In this document: positions 31,146 to 41,800 of the stretch, in pieces
How positions within the stretch are numbered: the stretch's first letter is position 1
Layout: the number at the start of each line of letters is the position of its first letter
NCBI GenBank assembly: GCA_930367215.1
Contig: OV884060.1
Span: 99,162,151 to 99,226,150, forward strand
DNA length: 64,000 nt
Source: Pollenia angustigena
Lineage: Eukaryota > Arthropoda > Insecta > Diptera > Polleniidae
Direction of reading: 5' to 3'
The notes under the pieces: model-generated
Database searches by the model: none
What the model saw: only the letters and a program-made list of their open reading frames with translations
Told to the model about the DNA's origin: nothing
Made by a program: the position numbers and the translations under genes

Positions 31146-32691
31146 TGTCACATTTGCTTTTATCTGTATAGAATTACACATAAATTGTAGCAAAACAAAA
31201 CTTTTTTAACTTGCTTTTTTAAATATTTTTACTTACTTAAGAAAAGTGTTTTCAAAGAAAAAAAAACCCACCGACGCGATTGGTACAGAAACAAAAATAT
31301 TTTTACAAGCACAAAATACCAACAAATTCTTGTGGCTATATTTTTCTTAATAATTTCTGCATTTAGGTACGTCTTTTTAACGAAAGAAAAAGGGACCCTT
31401 TTACAGGCATCAAAGAATTTTTTCACAAACAAAACACATATCGTTAGCTTAAATGCAAAACAATGTAGATATTAAAAATTTGAAATTTTTGTTGATTAGG
31501 ATTCACGTTACATATGTATTTTTATAAAATTTTAAACTGCTTTCTTAAAAAATAACGAAGTTATTTACAAAATTAAAAATGACGTATCATCAAATACATA
31601 TATATATAATCTTTTTTAACAACATAATGTATAAACACACTCAAGAAAAAAATTAGCAGAGTTTTTAATTCTTTTTAGTGGAATTAGTGATCAGATAATA
31701 ATTTATAATAATAATTTTTAGTATTGCATAAGAAAAAATAAAAAAGTGCTGTAAAATTATAAGAACCGAATCCATATTCGTATGTTAAATAAAACCTATA
31801 ATAAGTGTGACTATTAGCTTCTTCCACATAGGACTGTTAGACATTTTGAAATTTTGCAGCCTACGGCATTGCACTCCCAAACACTAAGAATTTCCAAGAA
31901 TAAATGGCAACATATGCAGGATTCATAGCTAAATTTAATGAAGTACATTTTTTAGTTTAGACCACTACTAATTAGTAATAAAAATCAATAAAAAATTATA
32001 CATAATAAGTATGTATGTCATAATATCTATAATAATATAAATTCTCCACATTGTTAAATGCAGTACTGCCTGCGCGCTGCATCAGAAAAGCAAACTAATT
32101 TTACCATGTCGACGCAGACCTAATGATGATACATATTAATCGTGTGATTATCATATACATATTCTATTTTTCCGGTAATTTTACACAAATGTTTAATTAT
32201 TTAATATTTTAAATGTTTGTTTTACTTAATACTAATATACTTTCGTTGATGATACGTCTTTTTGTTTCTGAAAATTACAAATTAATGTAACGTAACACAC
32301 ACAACTTAAAATACAATATTTTTTCCTTAAAAATATTTTGGTTAACGCATTTTTATCTGAAATATTAACAATTTCTTTTAAATCTCAAATAATTACAATT
32401 TTACAAAGTTCTTTGCTTTGCATGTAAACTTATGAAATGTTATATTATTCTACATTTAAGTCTTAAAATTTAAACTCTAAATAAAAATTGCACGCAAGGC
32501 ATTGGATTTTACCAAAAGCATTTTTGACCGCACAATATTTTTTGAGTGTTAGCTGAAACAAAATAATATAGCATCCGCTAGACATGTACACTTGTCGAAG
32601 TCACATCGACGACTGAATTGAAGAGCATAAAAATATGTGTAAGTATTGAAGTGCACAATTGTGCAAAGAAATGGAAATCCCTGATTTAAAT
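31146..32691. other. unassigned AT-rich stretch
   Basis: No coding motif or element boundary was found in about 1.5 kb. The minus ORF 31229-31432 is Phe/Lys-rich and unsupported. Confidence 0.4.
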
Positions 32692-32699
32692 GTACTTAG

Positions 32700-34325
32700 C
32701 AAGGTATATTTACACAAGGTAGCAGTGTGACCCTTTTAGCATTTTCACTGCTAAATTTAGCATTATTTATTTTGATTTAGCAGCGAATTTTTCAAATAGC
32801 ATTTAGCATTATTTTCAGCATTTTTGTAATATTTTTTTAGCATTATTTAGCATTTTTTAATCTTAAAAATTTTATATATTGTTTTATTTTTTATTTTATT
32901 TTCTTCAATTACATAACCGAGACCTTAGGGCCTTTTATGGTTAATAAAAGCTACTAACTAGACAACAAACTTCAGTTGTTATTTCACAATATAACTTTTT
33001 GTGTTTTCAATGACAATTTTACTTACATATATTTTGTATTTAATAATATATATCTCTGGCAATAAATAATAATGGCTTAAGTTGACTTAAGTGTTTTTAA
33101 TTTTATTACATATTCTTATTATCTACTTCAAGATCTTATATATATATATGTTCCTTTAACTCCCACCGGAGCATAGGGCGCCAAGATCTATGACGCAGCT
33201 AAATATCAAGTATAAAATGTCATTATTAATAAAACTATACGCATTAATATTTTAATTTCACAATACAACACACAATTAATTTTAGACAAAACCTTTAATA
33301 TCTCAAAACACGAAATTTCGACTTTAGCCATTATTATTTATTGCAACAGATATGTAGGTATATCGTTACCTAAAACGCAAAAAACCCCATCTAGCATTTT
33401 GAAAATTTTACAAAAAACCATTTAAAATGTTAAATTTATTAATCGCCTTAAACGGTTTATAATTTATTTTTCTTCTACTTTTCTAAACCTAAAGGCCCAA
33501 CCATAATATGCATAGCCTTGCTTAACCTACTGTCAAAAATTAACAAAAAGTCTCTCAAATGTGTTTAAAAAAACAAAATCAAAAAACATTTGATTCCGTA
33601 CGGTATGTGCGATCAGTTTCGCACTTGCTTAAGCAAATGACAGTTTCATAAAACTTAACAAAAATTTTCTTTAAGTTCAATATGGTTTGCTTCATATGAT
33701 TAACATGTATTCGCACATTTGCTTAAGCCAACCTAAGCACATTATGGTTGAACCTAAACAGTTTTTTTGACAGTTGACAATGTTGCATATTTTGCAAACT
33801 GTAGGTTAGGGCTTTAAGCGTTTATCGTGTAATTTTGTAGATAGGGCCTTTTGTTTTTTTGGTTAAAAAGTCGCTTACTTTTGTCAAACTACTGAATTGT
33901 TTTTATTAATGTATGTATATAATTGTTTTTATATAAATTTCATTTTATTTTAAAGAAATACAATATTTAAAGGTAAATTAATGCATAATTCATTCATTAA
34001 AATGATATAATTATTTAAAAAAATTTAGCATATTTTTAGCATTTTCAAATTTTATTTTTAGCATTGATTTAATCCCCATTTAGCATCCAATTTTTTTTTA
34101 GTTGTGGTCACACTGCAAGGTAGACTCATTTGGGAGTGTATACATGCTGCTCTATAAAAGGAACCGAATTGTCAAAATTGTCTTCATATAAAACAAAAAC
34201 AATTTAACGCACACATGTACAAAATTTTTCTCATATACACGAAATCTGACGTTAAGGTTCCAACTAGGGGTAATCAGCTGACAAACATATGGGCCAACGA
34301 GTTTACCTTGTGTAAATATACCTTG
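32700..34325. mobile_element. CAAGGTATATTTACA family copy B, split by a hAT-like element
   Basis: The TIRs are the same as those of copy A at 29208-29692, and the inner GTAAACTCGTTGG at the right end is also shared. The flanks GTACTTAG (32692-32699) and GTACTAAG (34326-34333) match at 7 of 8. The element's own sequence is only about 225 bp (32700-32722 and 34124-34325) because another element sits 23 bp inside its left end. Confidence 0.85.
32723..34115. mobile_element. hAT-like element with TTTAGCATTTTT repeats, nested in copy B
   Basis: The ends are CAGTGTGACC at 32723 and inverted at 34115, flanked by an exact 8-bp duplication CAAGGTAG (32715-32722 and 34116-34123) that is part of the host element's own TIR. 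TTTAGCATT words are dense at 32735-32850 and 34025-34085. It contains no transposase. Confidence 0.9.
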
Positions 34326-34382
34326 GTACTAAGTGCAAAAGCCTAGTAGTGATCAGATATTGTTGTTTTGATTAGTCCCCTT

Positions 34383-36003
34383 TGTAACGTGGTTTTGTCG
34401 TTGGCTGGGGTAACTCAGTTATGTCCAAGGTCAACTTACGGAATCCACGAACCTTAAGTGAAAACACGAGTATTTTTCCCTTTTCAGGGCTATTACAATC
34501 TTTATCTTTATTCAATGATTTCCTAATAATTTTACAATACTTCGTTTACTCGATTAAATCACAAGCAGCACGGCAAACAGGCGGGTATACGGCGGATCCT
34601 TTTCGGTAGATGTATGCGGTTCGGAGTCGGTTGAGGAAGCTGGTTCGGATCTTTTGGGTACTCGGCAGTACGGCGGCAGCTCGTTCTTAGCAGCTGATAT
34701 TTTGTATAAATTTATTCTTATAACTACTGGTACTAATACTACAATGTTGCTTAAGGCTTAACTAGGTACTTATTTTAATAAAGGGCGATCGCAGTCGCTG
34801 TATCGAAACTAATAACCGAAGTCACAGTATTGAAACTGACACCCGAAGGCGCAGTACCAAACTAGCACCCGAAGGTGTAGTAACTTAACAGGCGGCCGGA
34901 GTCGCTGTATCGAAACTAATGACCGAAGTCACAGTATTGAAACTGACACCCGAAGGCGCAGTACCAAACTAGCACCCGAAGGTGTAGTAACTTAACAGAC
35001 GGCCGAAGTCGCTGTATCGAAACTGATGACCGAAGTCACAGTATTGAAACTGACACCCGAAGGCGCAGTACCAAACTAGAACCCGAAGGTGTAGTAACTT
35101 AACAGGCGGCCGGAGTCGCTGTATCGAAACTAATGACCGAAGTCACAGTATTGAAACTGACACCTGAAGGCGCAGTACCAAACTAGCACCCGAAGGTGTA
35201 GTAACTTAACAGACGGCCGAAGTCGCTGTATCGAAACTGATGACCGAAGTCACAGTATTGAAACTGACACCCGAAGGCGCAGTACCAAACTAGCACCCGA
35301 AGGTGTAGTAACTTAACAGACGGCCGAAGTCGCTGTATCGAAACTGATGACCGAAGTCACAGTATTGAAACTGACACCCGAAGGCGCAGTACCAAACTAG
35401 CACCCGAAGGTGCAGTAACTTAACAGACGGCCGAAGTCGCTGTATCGAAACTAATGACCGAAGTCACAGTATTGAAACTGACACCCGAAGGCGCAGTACC
35501 AAACTAACCCCCGAAGGTGTAGTAACTTAACAGACGGCCGAAGTCGCTGTATCGAAACTGATGACCGAAGTCACAGTATGAAACTGAAACCCGTAGGCGT
35601 CAGTAGTCTAACAGATGACTAAGTCACTGTGCAAGGCAACACCCGAAGTGAATTCAAGTGTCGGCGACCGTCGTGCAGAAGGCGGGGACTAAGTCGACTT
35701 TAATATGGCAAGATCGTTGGTGCAATGAAATCGCCACGATGACATCTCAACCTCGAGTACTTATCTAACATTATTTATAAACTAAATGAGACTTCTCATT
35801 CTAAATATTTATATTGGTAGGTAGAATTAACATTAGGGGGTTTCATAAGCTTGTATACTGTATTAAGGGGTTTCATAAATGATCATAGGAGTTAATTTTC
35901 TTAAGATAGTTTTAATATATTATCAGTTACCTGTGTAAGGTTAGTGTAAAATATGTTAATAGGTATGTAAAGTAGATTTAAGGGAATGTAAATCTACGTT
36001 ACA
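34383..36003 (-). repeat. 3' LTR (minus-strand sense)
   Basis: 1621 bp, ending at the polypurine tract on its inner side. About half of its length (34790-35600) is the higher-order tandem array. GC content is clearly higher in the array than in the rest of the window. The sequence 34421-34609 encodes a short plus ORF present in both LTRs, which is incidental. Confidence 0.95.
34785..35615. repeat. higher-order tandem array in the 3' LTR: about 8 x 106 bp
   Basis: Four diverged monomers of about 26-27 bp form a 106-107-bp unit repeated about eight times. The monomers carry the words GACCGAAGTCACAGTATT, CACCCGAAGGCGCAGTACC, CACCCGAAGGTGTAGTAAC and GGCCGAAGTCGCTGTATC. Units start near 34793, 34900, 35006, 35113, 35219, 35326, 35432 and 35539. 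Each monomer shares the core CCGAAG..G..GTA. The same array, with the same point variants, is in the other LTR at 42203-43033. Confidence 0.9.
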
Positions 36004-36015
36004 TTTCCCCCCTTG
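36004..36015 (-). other. polypurine tract
   Basis: On the minus strand AAGGGGGGAAA directly precedes the 3' LTR start TGTAACG. It is in the expected position for plus-strand DNA priming. Confidence 0.85.
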
Positions 36016-36350
36016 TTTGTAGAGGGAGTGGCTACGGTGAATGAACCTGAATGATCTTTATGTATGGGCGAGTTTTCGGTCCAGGGGACCCACACTACCA
36101 TTAAGGTAAAATTAACCTCTCCATACGGAAAGGCTCAGCCCTTAAAGAAATGCTGTTCTACAGCTTTATTTTAATTAGAATTAATAAAAATAGACTATAA
36201 AAAAAAAATAAAAAAAAAGACATAATTAAATCTAAATATGCTGTTCTACAGCTTAGAAGGTAATAAAATAACAAAATGAGCGAAAAAAAAAAACCGGGTC
36301 TGCTATTCTACAGCTTTATACTAATAACTTAACCTAATTTAAACTTAAAA

Positions 36351-36944
36351 CTAGTTGAAGTTGATTTTCTTCTCCCAATGAAGGCAACGAAGCCTAGCGC
36401 AGTTCTTGGTGAGAAAGGTCACCTTGACCGGGGGCCGGACAGCACGACGGATGACAAATTGAAGATGCTTCACGTAGTGTGCGGGCTGGCGTATATGAAT
36501 ACCCTTCCAAATCTCGTCCTCGGTAAACGCTCGGTTTTTAAATTTTAGCACCCGGCTGGCCTGGTGGCGTTTCTTCTGTATTCTTGGTGTGGCTGCTCCT
36601 TGGCTCGTGCTCGGTAGTGTTGGTTGAGCGGCTGGTGTTGATTGGCGTTGTGGTGGCCGGCTACTGTTGATTGGCTCCGATTTTACTGGTGGCGGTGGCG
36701 GCGCGATGGCATGACATCTATCAAGCCCCATAGGGGGGGTGGCTGGTAACATCACCATTCTTTTTGGTTCGTTACTGCCACAGCGAACCAGAGGCGGTGG
36801 GAGAATGTTGCAGATAGGTGGTCGAATTGGTATGTCGCTAAGTATCCGTGGTCGAGCCTCTGCAGGTGGCTTGTATGGTAGAGGCTTCTTTGCCACCTCT
36901 TTGTTGTGTGTGATACGTTGTGGAGTTGTTCTTTTCCGCTCCAT
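36351..36944 (-). CDS. ORF downstream of gag-pol in the gypsy-group element (197 aa, unknown)
   Basis: The protein is basic and proline-rich in its first 130 residues (PLPYKPPAEARPRI, CHAIAPPPPPVKSEP). A compact C-terminal part follows with AFTEDEIWKGIHI, YVKHLQFVIRRAVRPPVK and NCARLRCLHWEKK. It has no signal peptide, membrane segment, furin-like site or other Env feature, although it occupies the position where env lies in errantiviruses. It does not resemble a known domain that I recognise. The codon composition (GC-rich, no A/T bias) and uninterrupted frame suggest it is real. Confidence 0.65.
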   Translation of the reverse strand: MERKRTTPQRITHNKEVAKKPLPYKPPAEARPRILSDIPIRPPICNILPPPLVRCGSNEPKRMVMLPATPPMGLDRCHAIAPPPPPVKSEPINSSRPPQRQSTPAAQPTLPSTSQGAATPRIQKKRHQASRVLKFKNRAFTEDEIWKGIHIRQPAHYVKHLQFVIRRAVRPPVKVTFLTKNCARLRCLHWEKKINFN

Positions 36945-37289
36945 TACTGCACTAATGATTTCATGCTAAAAACTTGGATACTTATTTATCCCGACTTATC
37001 AACTCAATGAGAATTCCAAAAGCATGGTCAAGGTGACCCACCATTTAATGAAACTTCTGTAAACATGGTGAAGGTAACTCACCATTTGGTGAAGTGGGTT
37101 GAATATTAGTGGTTGATGACTGAGCTGGGATGAGTTACGGTCTGGGTTGTGGCTCTACTAAGTGGTGAATTATGATTAGGTTGAGGACTCAGCTTAGGGG
37201 ATGGTAAATCGATTTCGATTTTGTAACCAAAAAAAAAAATCGAGGTTTTGTAATCGAATTTATGTATGCAATTCAATACTGAAATCGAG

Positions 37290-37300
37290 TATTGGGTTTT

Positions 37301-37337
<37 letters not shown>

Positions 37338-37613
37338 GTTTTGTTTTTATCAAGAACCGTTTTCTTTTTTTTTTCCTTTTTTTTTTTTTTTTTTTTTATT
37401 TTGTTTAAAAAAAAAAATATTTATGGTGCAAGTTTAAAAAAAAAAAAAAAATCTACCTTTTACAAAAAATAAAAAAAAAATTCTAAATATTGTTTGGGAA
37501 AAAAAAAACCCGTCAAAAAAAAATTAAATAAAGTTGTTGAAATAAAATGTTTTCCTGAAAACATAAAATAGAGTTTTTAAAATAAAACTTTTTTTTTCCC
37601 TCTTCTTTTTCTT

Positions 37614-37645
<32 letters not shown>

Positions 37646-37683
37646 TTTTTTTGGTACAGGCGGGGGCTGTGACCTGGTGGCAC
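37290..37683. repeat. T/A homopolymer-rich spacer between gag-pol and the 3' ORF
   Basis: Long T runs at 37302-37333, 37366-37398 and 37610-37652 and several A runs make this a low-complexity spacer (A-rich in the minus-strand sense). Sequence length here is likely to be imprecise in any assembly. Confidence 0.8.
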
Positions 37684-40600
37684 TTATGTTTTTCTTTCCG
37701 TATGTGGTTTTAAATCTTGTACGTGCGATCTAACTGGCTTGTTATTCTGGTCATTCAGCTCAAAGATGTTAGACGCCAGTTTCTTGGTGACGGTATATGG
37801 GCCGGAATATTTCTGGGCTAATTTTTGGTTGAAGTTATTAGCCGCTGAGGACAGCTGTCGATCTCGTTTCCATACCTTTTCGCCAATCTTCGGCTCCCAA
37901 AAACGTCTCCGGAGGTCATAATATTTTGCGTGGCGTTGGTTGGCCTCCTTTCGACGCTTCGTGACCTCACCCCATAATTCACGCATATTTTTCTCGACCT
38001 GCTTCTCGGGTGGACGGTCGGCAAGGCATTTTATATCTGCAGGGCTGTTCGGGTTCCTGCCGTAAATAATCTCTGCTGGCGTGAACGACGTCACCTCGCT
38101 AACGGCTGTATTTATGGCAAAAGCGATTTCGGGTAATCGGCGATCCCAGTGTCGATGATCGGAACCGGTTTGTTGGGCTATCATTGTCTTAATGGTTCGG
38201 TTTGCCCTTTCCGTCGGGTTCTCGTGTGGTGAGTAGGGGGCGGTGGTGCAATGTGTGATACCATGTTCTGTTAAGAGATCCTGCACCATGCGACTCGTAA
38301 ATTGTACCCCATTGTCTGTGAGAAATATTCGTGGACAGCCGAATCTATAAATTACCCTTTCCCTAATGGCCTTCACAACACCCTTAGCCACGGCTTGTCG
38401 GGAGGGAATTAATTCGACCCATTTGCTGAATACATCGATAATAACCAGTAGTACCGTATTTCCGATGGTGGAGCGAGGTAGAGGCCCTATGAAGTCGGCG
38501 GCCACGATTTCCCATGGAGCTTCACAACTCATTGATTTCATTAAACCAGCAGGCAGCCTTTGTTCTGGCTTATAGCGGGCGCAAACCCCACACGACCGAA
38601 CATATTGCAGAGCATCACGGTATAGTCCTGGCCAATAATGTTTCTCCTTTACCCTGCGGTAGGTTTTAAATATCCCCAGGTGGCCAGCCTCAGGTGAATC
38701 GTGGCAATACTGGAGGATTTGTATGCGGCCCTCCGGTGGCACACACAGCTTCCATTCGGGCCGCGGGTCCAACGCAGAAGTTCTTGGGATATGCTTATAG
38801 AGGTGTTGTTCGATGATTCGGAAGTCGGGATATTTCGCCCCATCGTACTGGACTGATTGAACCATGCGGTCGTACCAGTTCGGTGATGTTGTTGCCATTA
38901 CCTGCTGTTGTTGCAACGGGGCCCTTGACAAAGCATCGGCTACCACGTTTGAAGTCCCCTTCCGGTATTCGATATTGAAGTCGTATTGTTGCAGTTCTAA
39001 GGCCCAACGGGCGAGCCGACCCGAGGGGTTCTGTAATGTGTGTAACCACTTTAGCGAGTGATGGTCGGTGATCACCGTGAAGTGGTACCCCTCCAAGTAT
39101 GGTCTCATCTTACGGATCCCGTAGAGAATTGCTAGACATTCTTGCTCCGTAGTTGAGTATTTTTTCTCGAGTTCGGTTAACGTTCGGCTGGCGTAGGCGA
39201 TCACATGCTCCATCTCGGAATGGCGCTGAAATAACACGACCCCTAACCCTTCCTTGCTGGCATCTGTCTGCAAGAAAAAGGGTCGTTCAAAGTTTGGGCA
39301 TCCTAGTACTGGCGAGTTCGTGAGGGCGGTTTTAAGGTTAGCGAAGGCCCGATCCTGCTCTTCTCCCCATACCCATTTTTGGTGTTTTCTCAGTAGGCGG
39401 TTCAACGGAGCTACTAGGTCTGAGAAATTCGGCACAAAGCGCCGATACCATGAGGCCACGCCGAGTATTCGACGCAGTTCCTTGAGGTTCGTTGGAGCTG
39501 GGATGAGTTGAATGGCTTCGATCTTATCTGGGTCGGTCCGGATGCCATCGGAAGTAACTAGGTGGCCGAGGTAGCGTAGACTGGTTCGGACGAACTCGCA
39601 CTTCTCGAAATTTAATTTCATCTGGGCCCGTATGAGTCGAGTAAATACTGCTTTTAGGGTCAGGAGGTGTTCCCTAAACGTCCTTCCCAGTATGATTATA
39701 TCATCCAGGTAGACGAATACAAGAGGGTACAAGTCGGTCCCTATGATTTGGTCCAGGGTACGTTGGAAGGTAGCCGGGGCGGAGTGCAGCCCGAAGGGCA
39801 TAACTTTCCACTGGAAAAGTCCCCTACCGGGAACAGTGAACGCGGTGTAAGGTTTGGACGTAGGTTCGAGGGGAATCTGCCAGTACCCATTCTTCAGGTC
39901 CAAGGAGGAGATGAACTTGGCCTCCCGTAACTGGTCGAGAATGGCATTGATTTGCGGGAGTGGGTATGCGTCAGGTTCACTGGCGGCATTGAGCTGCCGA
40001 TAATCTATGCACATCCTCCAATCACCTTGCTTCTTCCGGGCTAGTACTATCGGTGAACTGTATGCACTTCGGGATGGTTCGATGCGCCCCTCACGTAGTA
40101 GCTTGTCTACCTCCTCGTTAATTACCCTCATCATAGCGGGGTTTCGCGGCATATATCGTTGCTTGATGGGCTTATGATGGCGAAGACGAATCTCGTGCCT
40201 ACCGACGTTGCATAACCCTGTTGTCGACTCAAATTTTCCAGCGTAACTTTGGAGAAGACTTCCCAGGTCCTTGTTTTCCTCCTCGGTTAAGAAATCCCGG
40301 GTGGTCAGGGCATGTAAGGGTCGATGGCCGGGGGAATCTTGTTCTATACTCCCTGGGTTGGATATTCTCTCGCCGTGTAACCGCAGCTCGATACGCAAGG
40401 TATTCAAGAAGTCCATCCCGAGTATCATTTTTTCGGCCAGGGTTTCAATAACTGACACCGGCAAAGATACTGTAGTTTCCTTATACCCGATGGGGACGTT
40501 AAATACCTCCAGTGAGGTTGCGAGGGATTGATCGGCCATCTGAACCGCCCCTAGAGTGCTGACCGGAGTGGCGTTCAGGGTTATTAGGTGTTGCTTCAGG

Positions 40601-41799
40601 TATTTTCCGATATAGGTACGGGAGGACCCGGTGTCGACTAGTGCCGCGACCTGCAGGCCGTGTATGGTTACGGGCACAAAGTACCGGTTTTCATTGGTTG
40701 GCGGGTCGTATGCTGGGGAAGACCTAACACTCCTCTGACACCCACATGCCCGTGAAAGTACACCCTCGCGACCACAATACGAACAGAATAGGTAACCGGG
40801 CGAGCTACAAACCATTCGCTTATGACCCGACCCCTTGCACTTCCAGCAACTTGTCGCTCGGTTGTACCCAGGACTCGATATCATGTGTGAGGTTTGGGGC
40901 CGTTCTTCCCGCTTGAGGGCTTCGTATTCATCTGTCATACTGATTAGCTCATCTAAGCTGCTGAAATCGCTTCGACGAACATAATGTCGGTATTCGGTGC
41001 GGAGGCCATCGTAGACTCGATCTAGATGGTTTTGCTTTCGTAGGATTGGATGTCGTCTGGCAAGACTCAGCATGCTAAGCACATAATCTTTAGCCCGTTC
41101 TCGGTTGTTCTGTTTTCGGTTGTAAAAATTCTGCTCTAGGTGCGATAGATATCGCGGGGGTAGGAAGAATTTCTCTATTTCCTGTCGAAATTGTTGCCAC
41201 GTGTTCAGGGTGCCCTTTTTCACCCTAAACCACTTGAGTGCATTGCCGGTTAACATGCCTAGCATGAAGGGGAGCAGGTGGTTAAGGGGTATTTGATGAC
41301 ATTCCGACAGCTCCTCGAGGCGTTCCAGAAACTCTATTAAATCGTTTTCTCCGGAAAACTTCAAGTCCCACTTGTGGGCGATGTTCATTATTTCAAGCTC
41401 GGAAATCTGGGTACGAACAGGCTGTGGGGGCACCGACACCGTGAGTTCGTTGTCGGGTATAATGTTTCGTTCACCTGAGGTCACCTCGTTTTCCAACTCC
41501 CGTAGGAGATTTTCAGAGGAGGCCCTCAGCCGTTTGGTGCGGATGGTTTCAGCCAGCTGCTTACGAAGGTGTGCCACAGTGAACCCGATTGTCGGTATAC
41601 CGAAGTTCCCGCATTGCTCGATCAGTTGTTCCTTGTGTAAAAGGTATATCCATCCAACCGAATCAGTGTTTAGTCGATTACTCGTAGATGCGTTATCCTG
41701 CTTGCCGTGTTGGTAATTGCGGGACGATTCCTCCTCGATGGCGGCGGTGGGGTCTTTCTCGCGTTGCGATTTAGAATCGAGTCCCTGCTCGGGCGCCAT
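37684..41799 (-). CDS. gag-pol: Gag-Pol polyprotein of the gypsy-group element (1371 aa)
   Basis: Domains in order: Gag with a capsid-like region (about 135-300; FLERLEELSECHQIP, FFLPPRYLSHLEQNFYNRKQ); zinc knuckle CWKCKGSGHKRMVC (318-331) and a second Cys-rich motif (339-354); protease ALVDTGSSRTYIG (386-398); reverse transcriptase 560-745 with SSLDLKNGYWQIPL, MPFGLHSAPATFQR and YLDD (697-700); RNase H 840-960 (TDASKEGLG, TTEQECLA, TDHHSLKWL); integrase zinc motif H...H...C...C (1033-1073) and catalytic core with Asp1102, Asp1162 and Glu1197, a DD35E spacing; then a short basic C-terminal domain. All catalytic residues are present. Gag and Pol share one frame without a shift or stop. The start ATG overlaps the tRNA primer-binding site. 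Confidence 0.95.
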   Translation of the reverse strand: MAPEQGLDSKSQREKDPTAAIEEESSRNYQHGKQDNASTSNRLNTDSVGWIYLLHKEQLIEQCGNFGIPTIGFTVAHLRKQLAETIRTKRLRASSENLLRELENEVTSGERNIIPDNELTVSVPPQPVRTQISELEIMNIAHKWDLKFSGENDLIEFLERLEELSECHQIPLNHLLPFMLGMLTGNALKWFRVKKGTLNTWQQFRQEIEKFFLPPRYLSHLEQNFYNRKQNNRERAKDYVLSMLSLARRHPILRKQNHLDRVYDGLRTEYRHYVRRSDFSSLDELISMTDEYEALKREERPQTSHMISSPGYNRATSCWKCKGSGHKRMVCSSPGYLFCSYCGREGVLSRACGCQRSVRSSPAYDPPTNENRYFVPVTIHGLQVAALVDTGSSRTYIGKYLKQHLITLNATPVSTLGAVQMADQSLATSLEVFNVPIGYKETTVSLPVSVIETLAEKMILGMDFLNTLRIELRLHGERISNPGSIEQDSPGHRPLHALTTRDFLTEEENKDLGSLLQSYAGKFESTTGLCNVGRHEIRLRHHKPIKQRYMPRNPAMMRVINEEVDKLLREGRIEPSRSAYSSPIVLARKKQGDWRMCIDYRQLNAASEPDAYPLPQINAILDQLREAKFISSLDLKNGYWQIPLEPTSKPYTAFTVPGRGLFQWKVMPFGLHSAPATFQRTLDQIIGTDLYPLVFVYLDDIIILGRTFREHLLTLKAVFTRLIRAQMKLNFEKCEFVRTSLRYLGHLVTSDGIRTDPDKIEAIQLIPAPTNLKELRRILGVASWYRRFVPNFSDLVAPLNRLLRKHQKWVWGEEQDRAFANLKTALTNSPVLGCPNFERPFFLQTDASKEGLGVVLFQRHSEMEHVIAYASRTLTELEKKYSTTEQECLAILYGIRKMRPYLEGYHFTVITDHHSLKWLHTLQNPSGRLARWALELQQYDFNIEYRKGTSNVVADALSRAPLQQQQVMATTSPNWYDRMVQSVQYDGAKYPDFRIIEQHLYKHIPRTSALDPRPEWKLCVPPEGRIQILQYCHDSPEAGHLGIFKTYRRVKEKHYWPGLYRDALQYVRSCGVCARYKPEQRLPAGLMKSMSCEAPWEIVAADFIGPLPRSTIGNTVLLVIIDVFSKWVELIPSRQAVAKGVVKAIRERVIYRFGCPRIFLTDNGVQFTSRMVQDLLTEHGITHCTTAPYSPHENPTERANRTIKTMIAQQTGSDHRHWDRRLPEIAFAINTAVSEVTSFTPAEIIYGRNPNSPADIKCLADRPPEKQVEKNMRELWGEVTKRRKEANQRHAKYYDLRRRFWEPKIGEKVWKRDRQLSSAANNFNQKLAQKYSGPYTVTKKLASNIFELNDQNNKPVRSHVQDLKPHTERKT
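41782..41799 (-). other. primer-binding site overlapping the gag start codon
   Basis: On the minus strand TGGCGCCCGAGCAGGGAC follows the 5' LTR by two bases. The sequence closely resembles a tRNA-Lys-type retroviral primer-binding site. The TG of the gag ATG is its first two bases, so residues 2-6 of the polyprotein (APEQG) are encoded by it. Confidence 0.85.
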
Positions 41800-41800
41800 T

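Noticed and set aside
34785..35615. Array considered as a CRISPR or a host satellite
   Set aside because: The units are contiguous, without unique spacers, and lie within both LTRs of one element. The organism is a eukaryote.
36739..36969. Plus-strand ORF of 76 codons opposite the 3' ORF of the gypsy-group element
   Set aside because: Gly/Arg-rich antisense of the proline-rich minus ORF. Only the minus frame fits the element's orientation.
37739..41716. Plus-strand ORFs opposite the gag-pol frame (for example 39254-39511, 41372-41716)
   Set aside because: They are antisense shadows of the intact minus-strand polyprotein and contain no recognisable domain.
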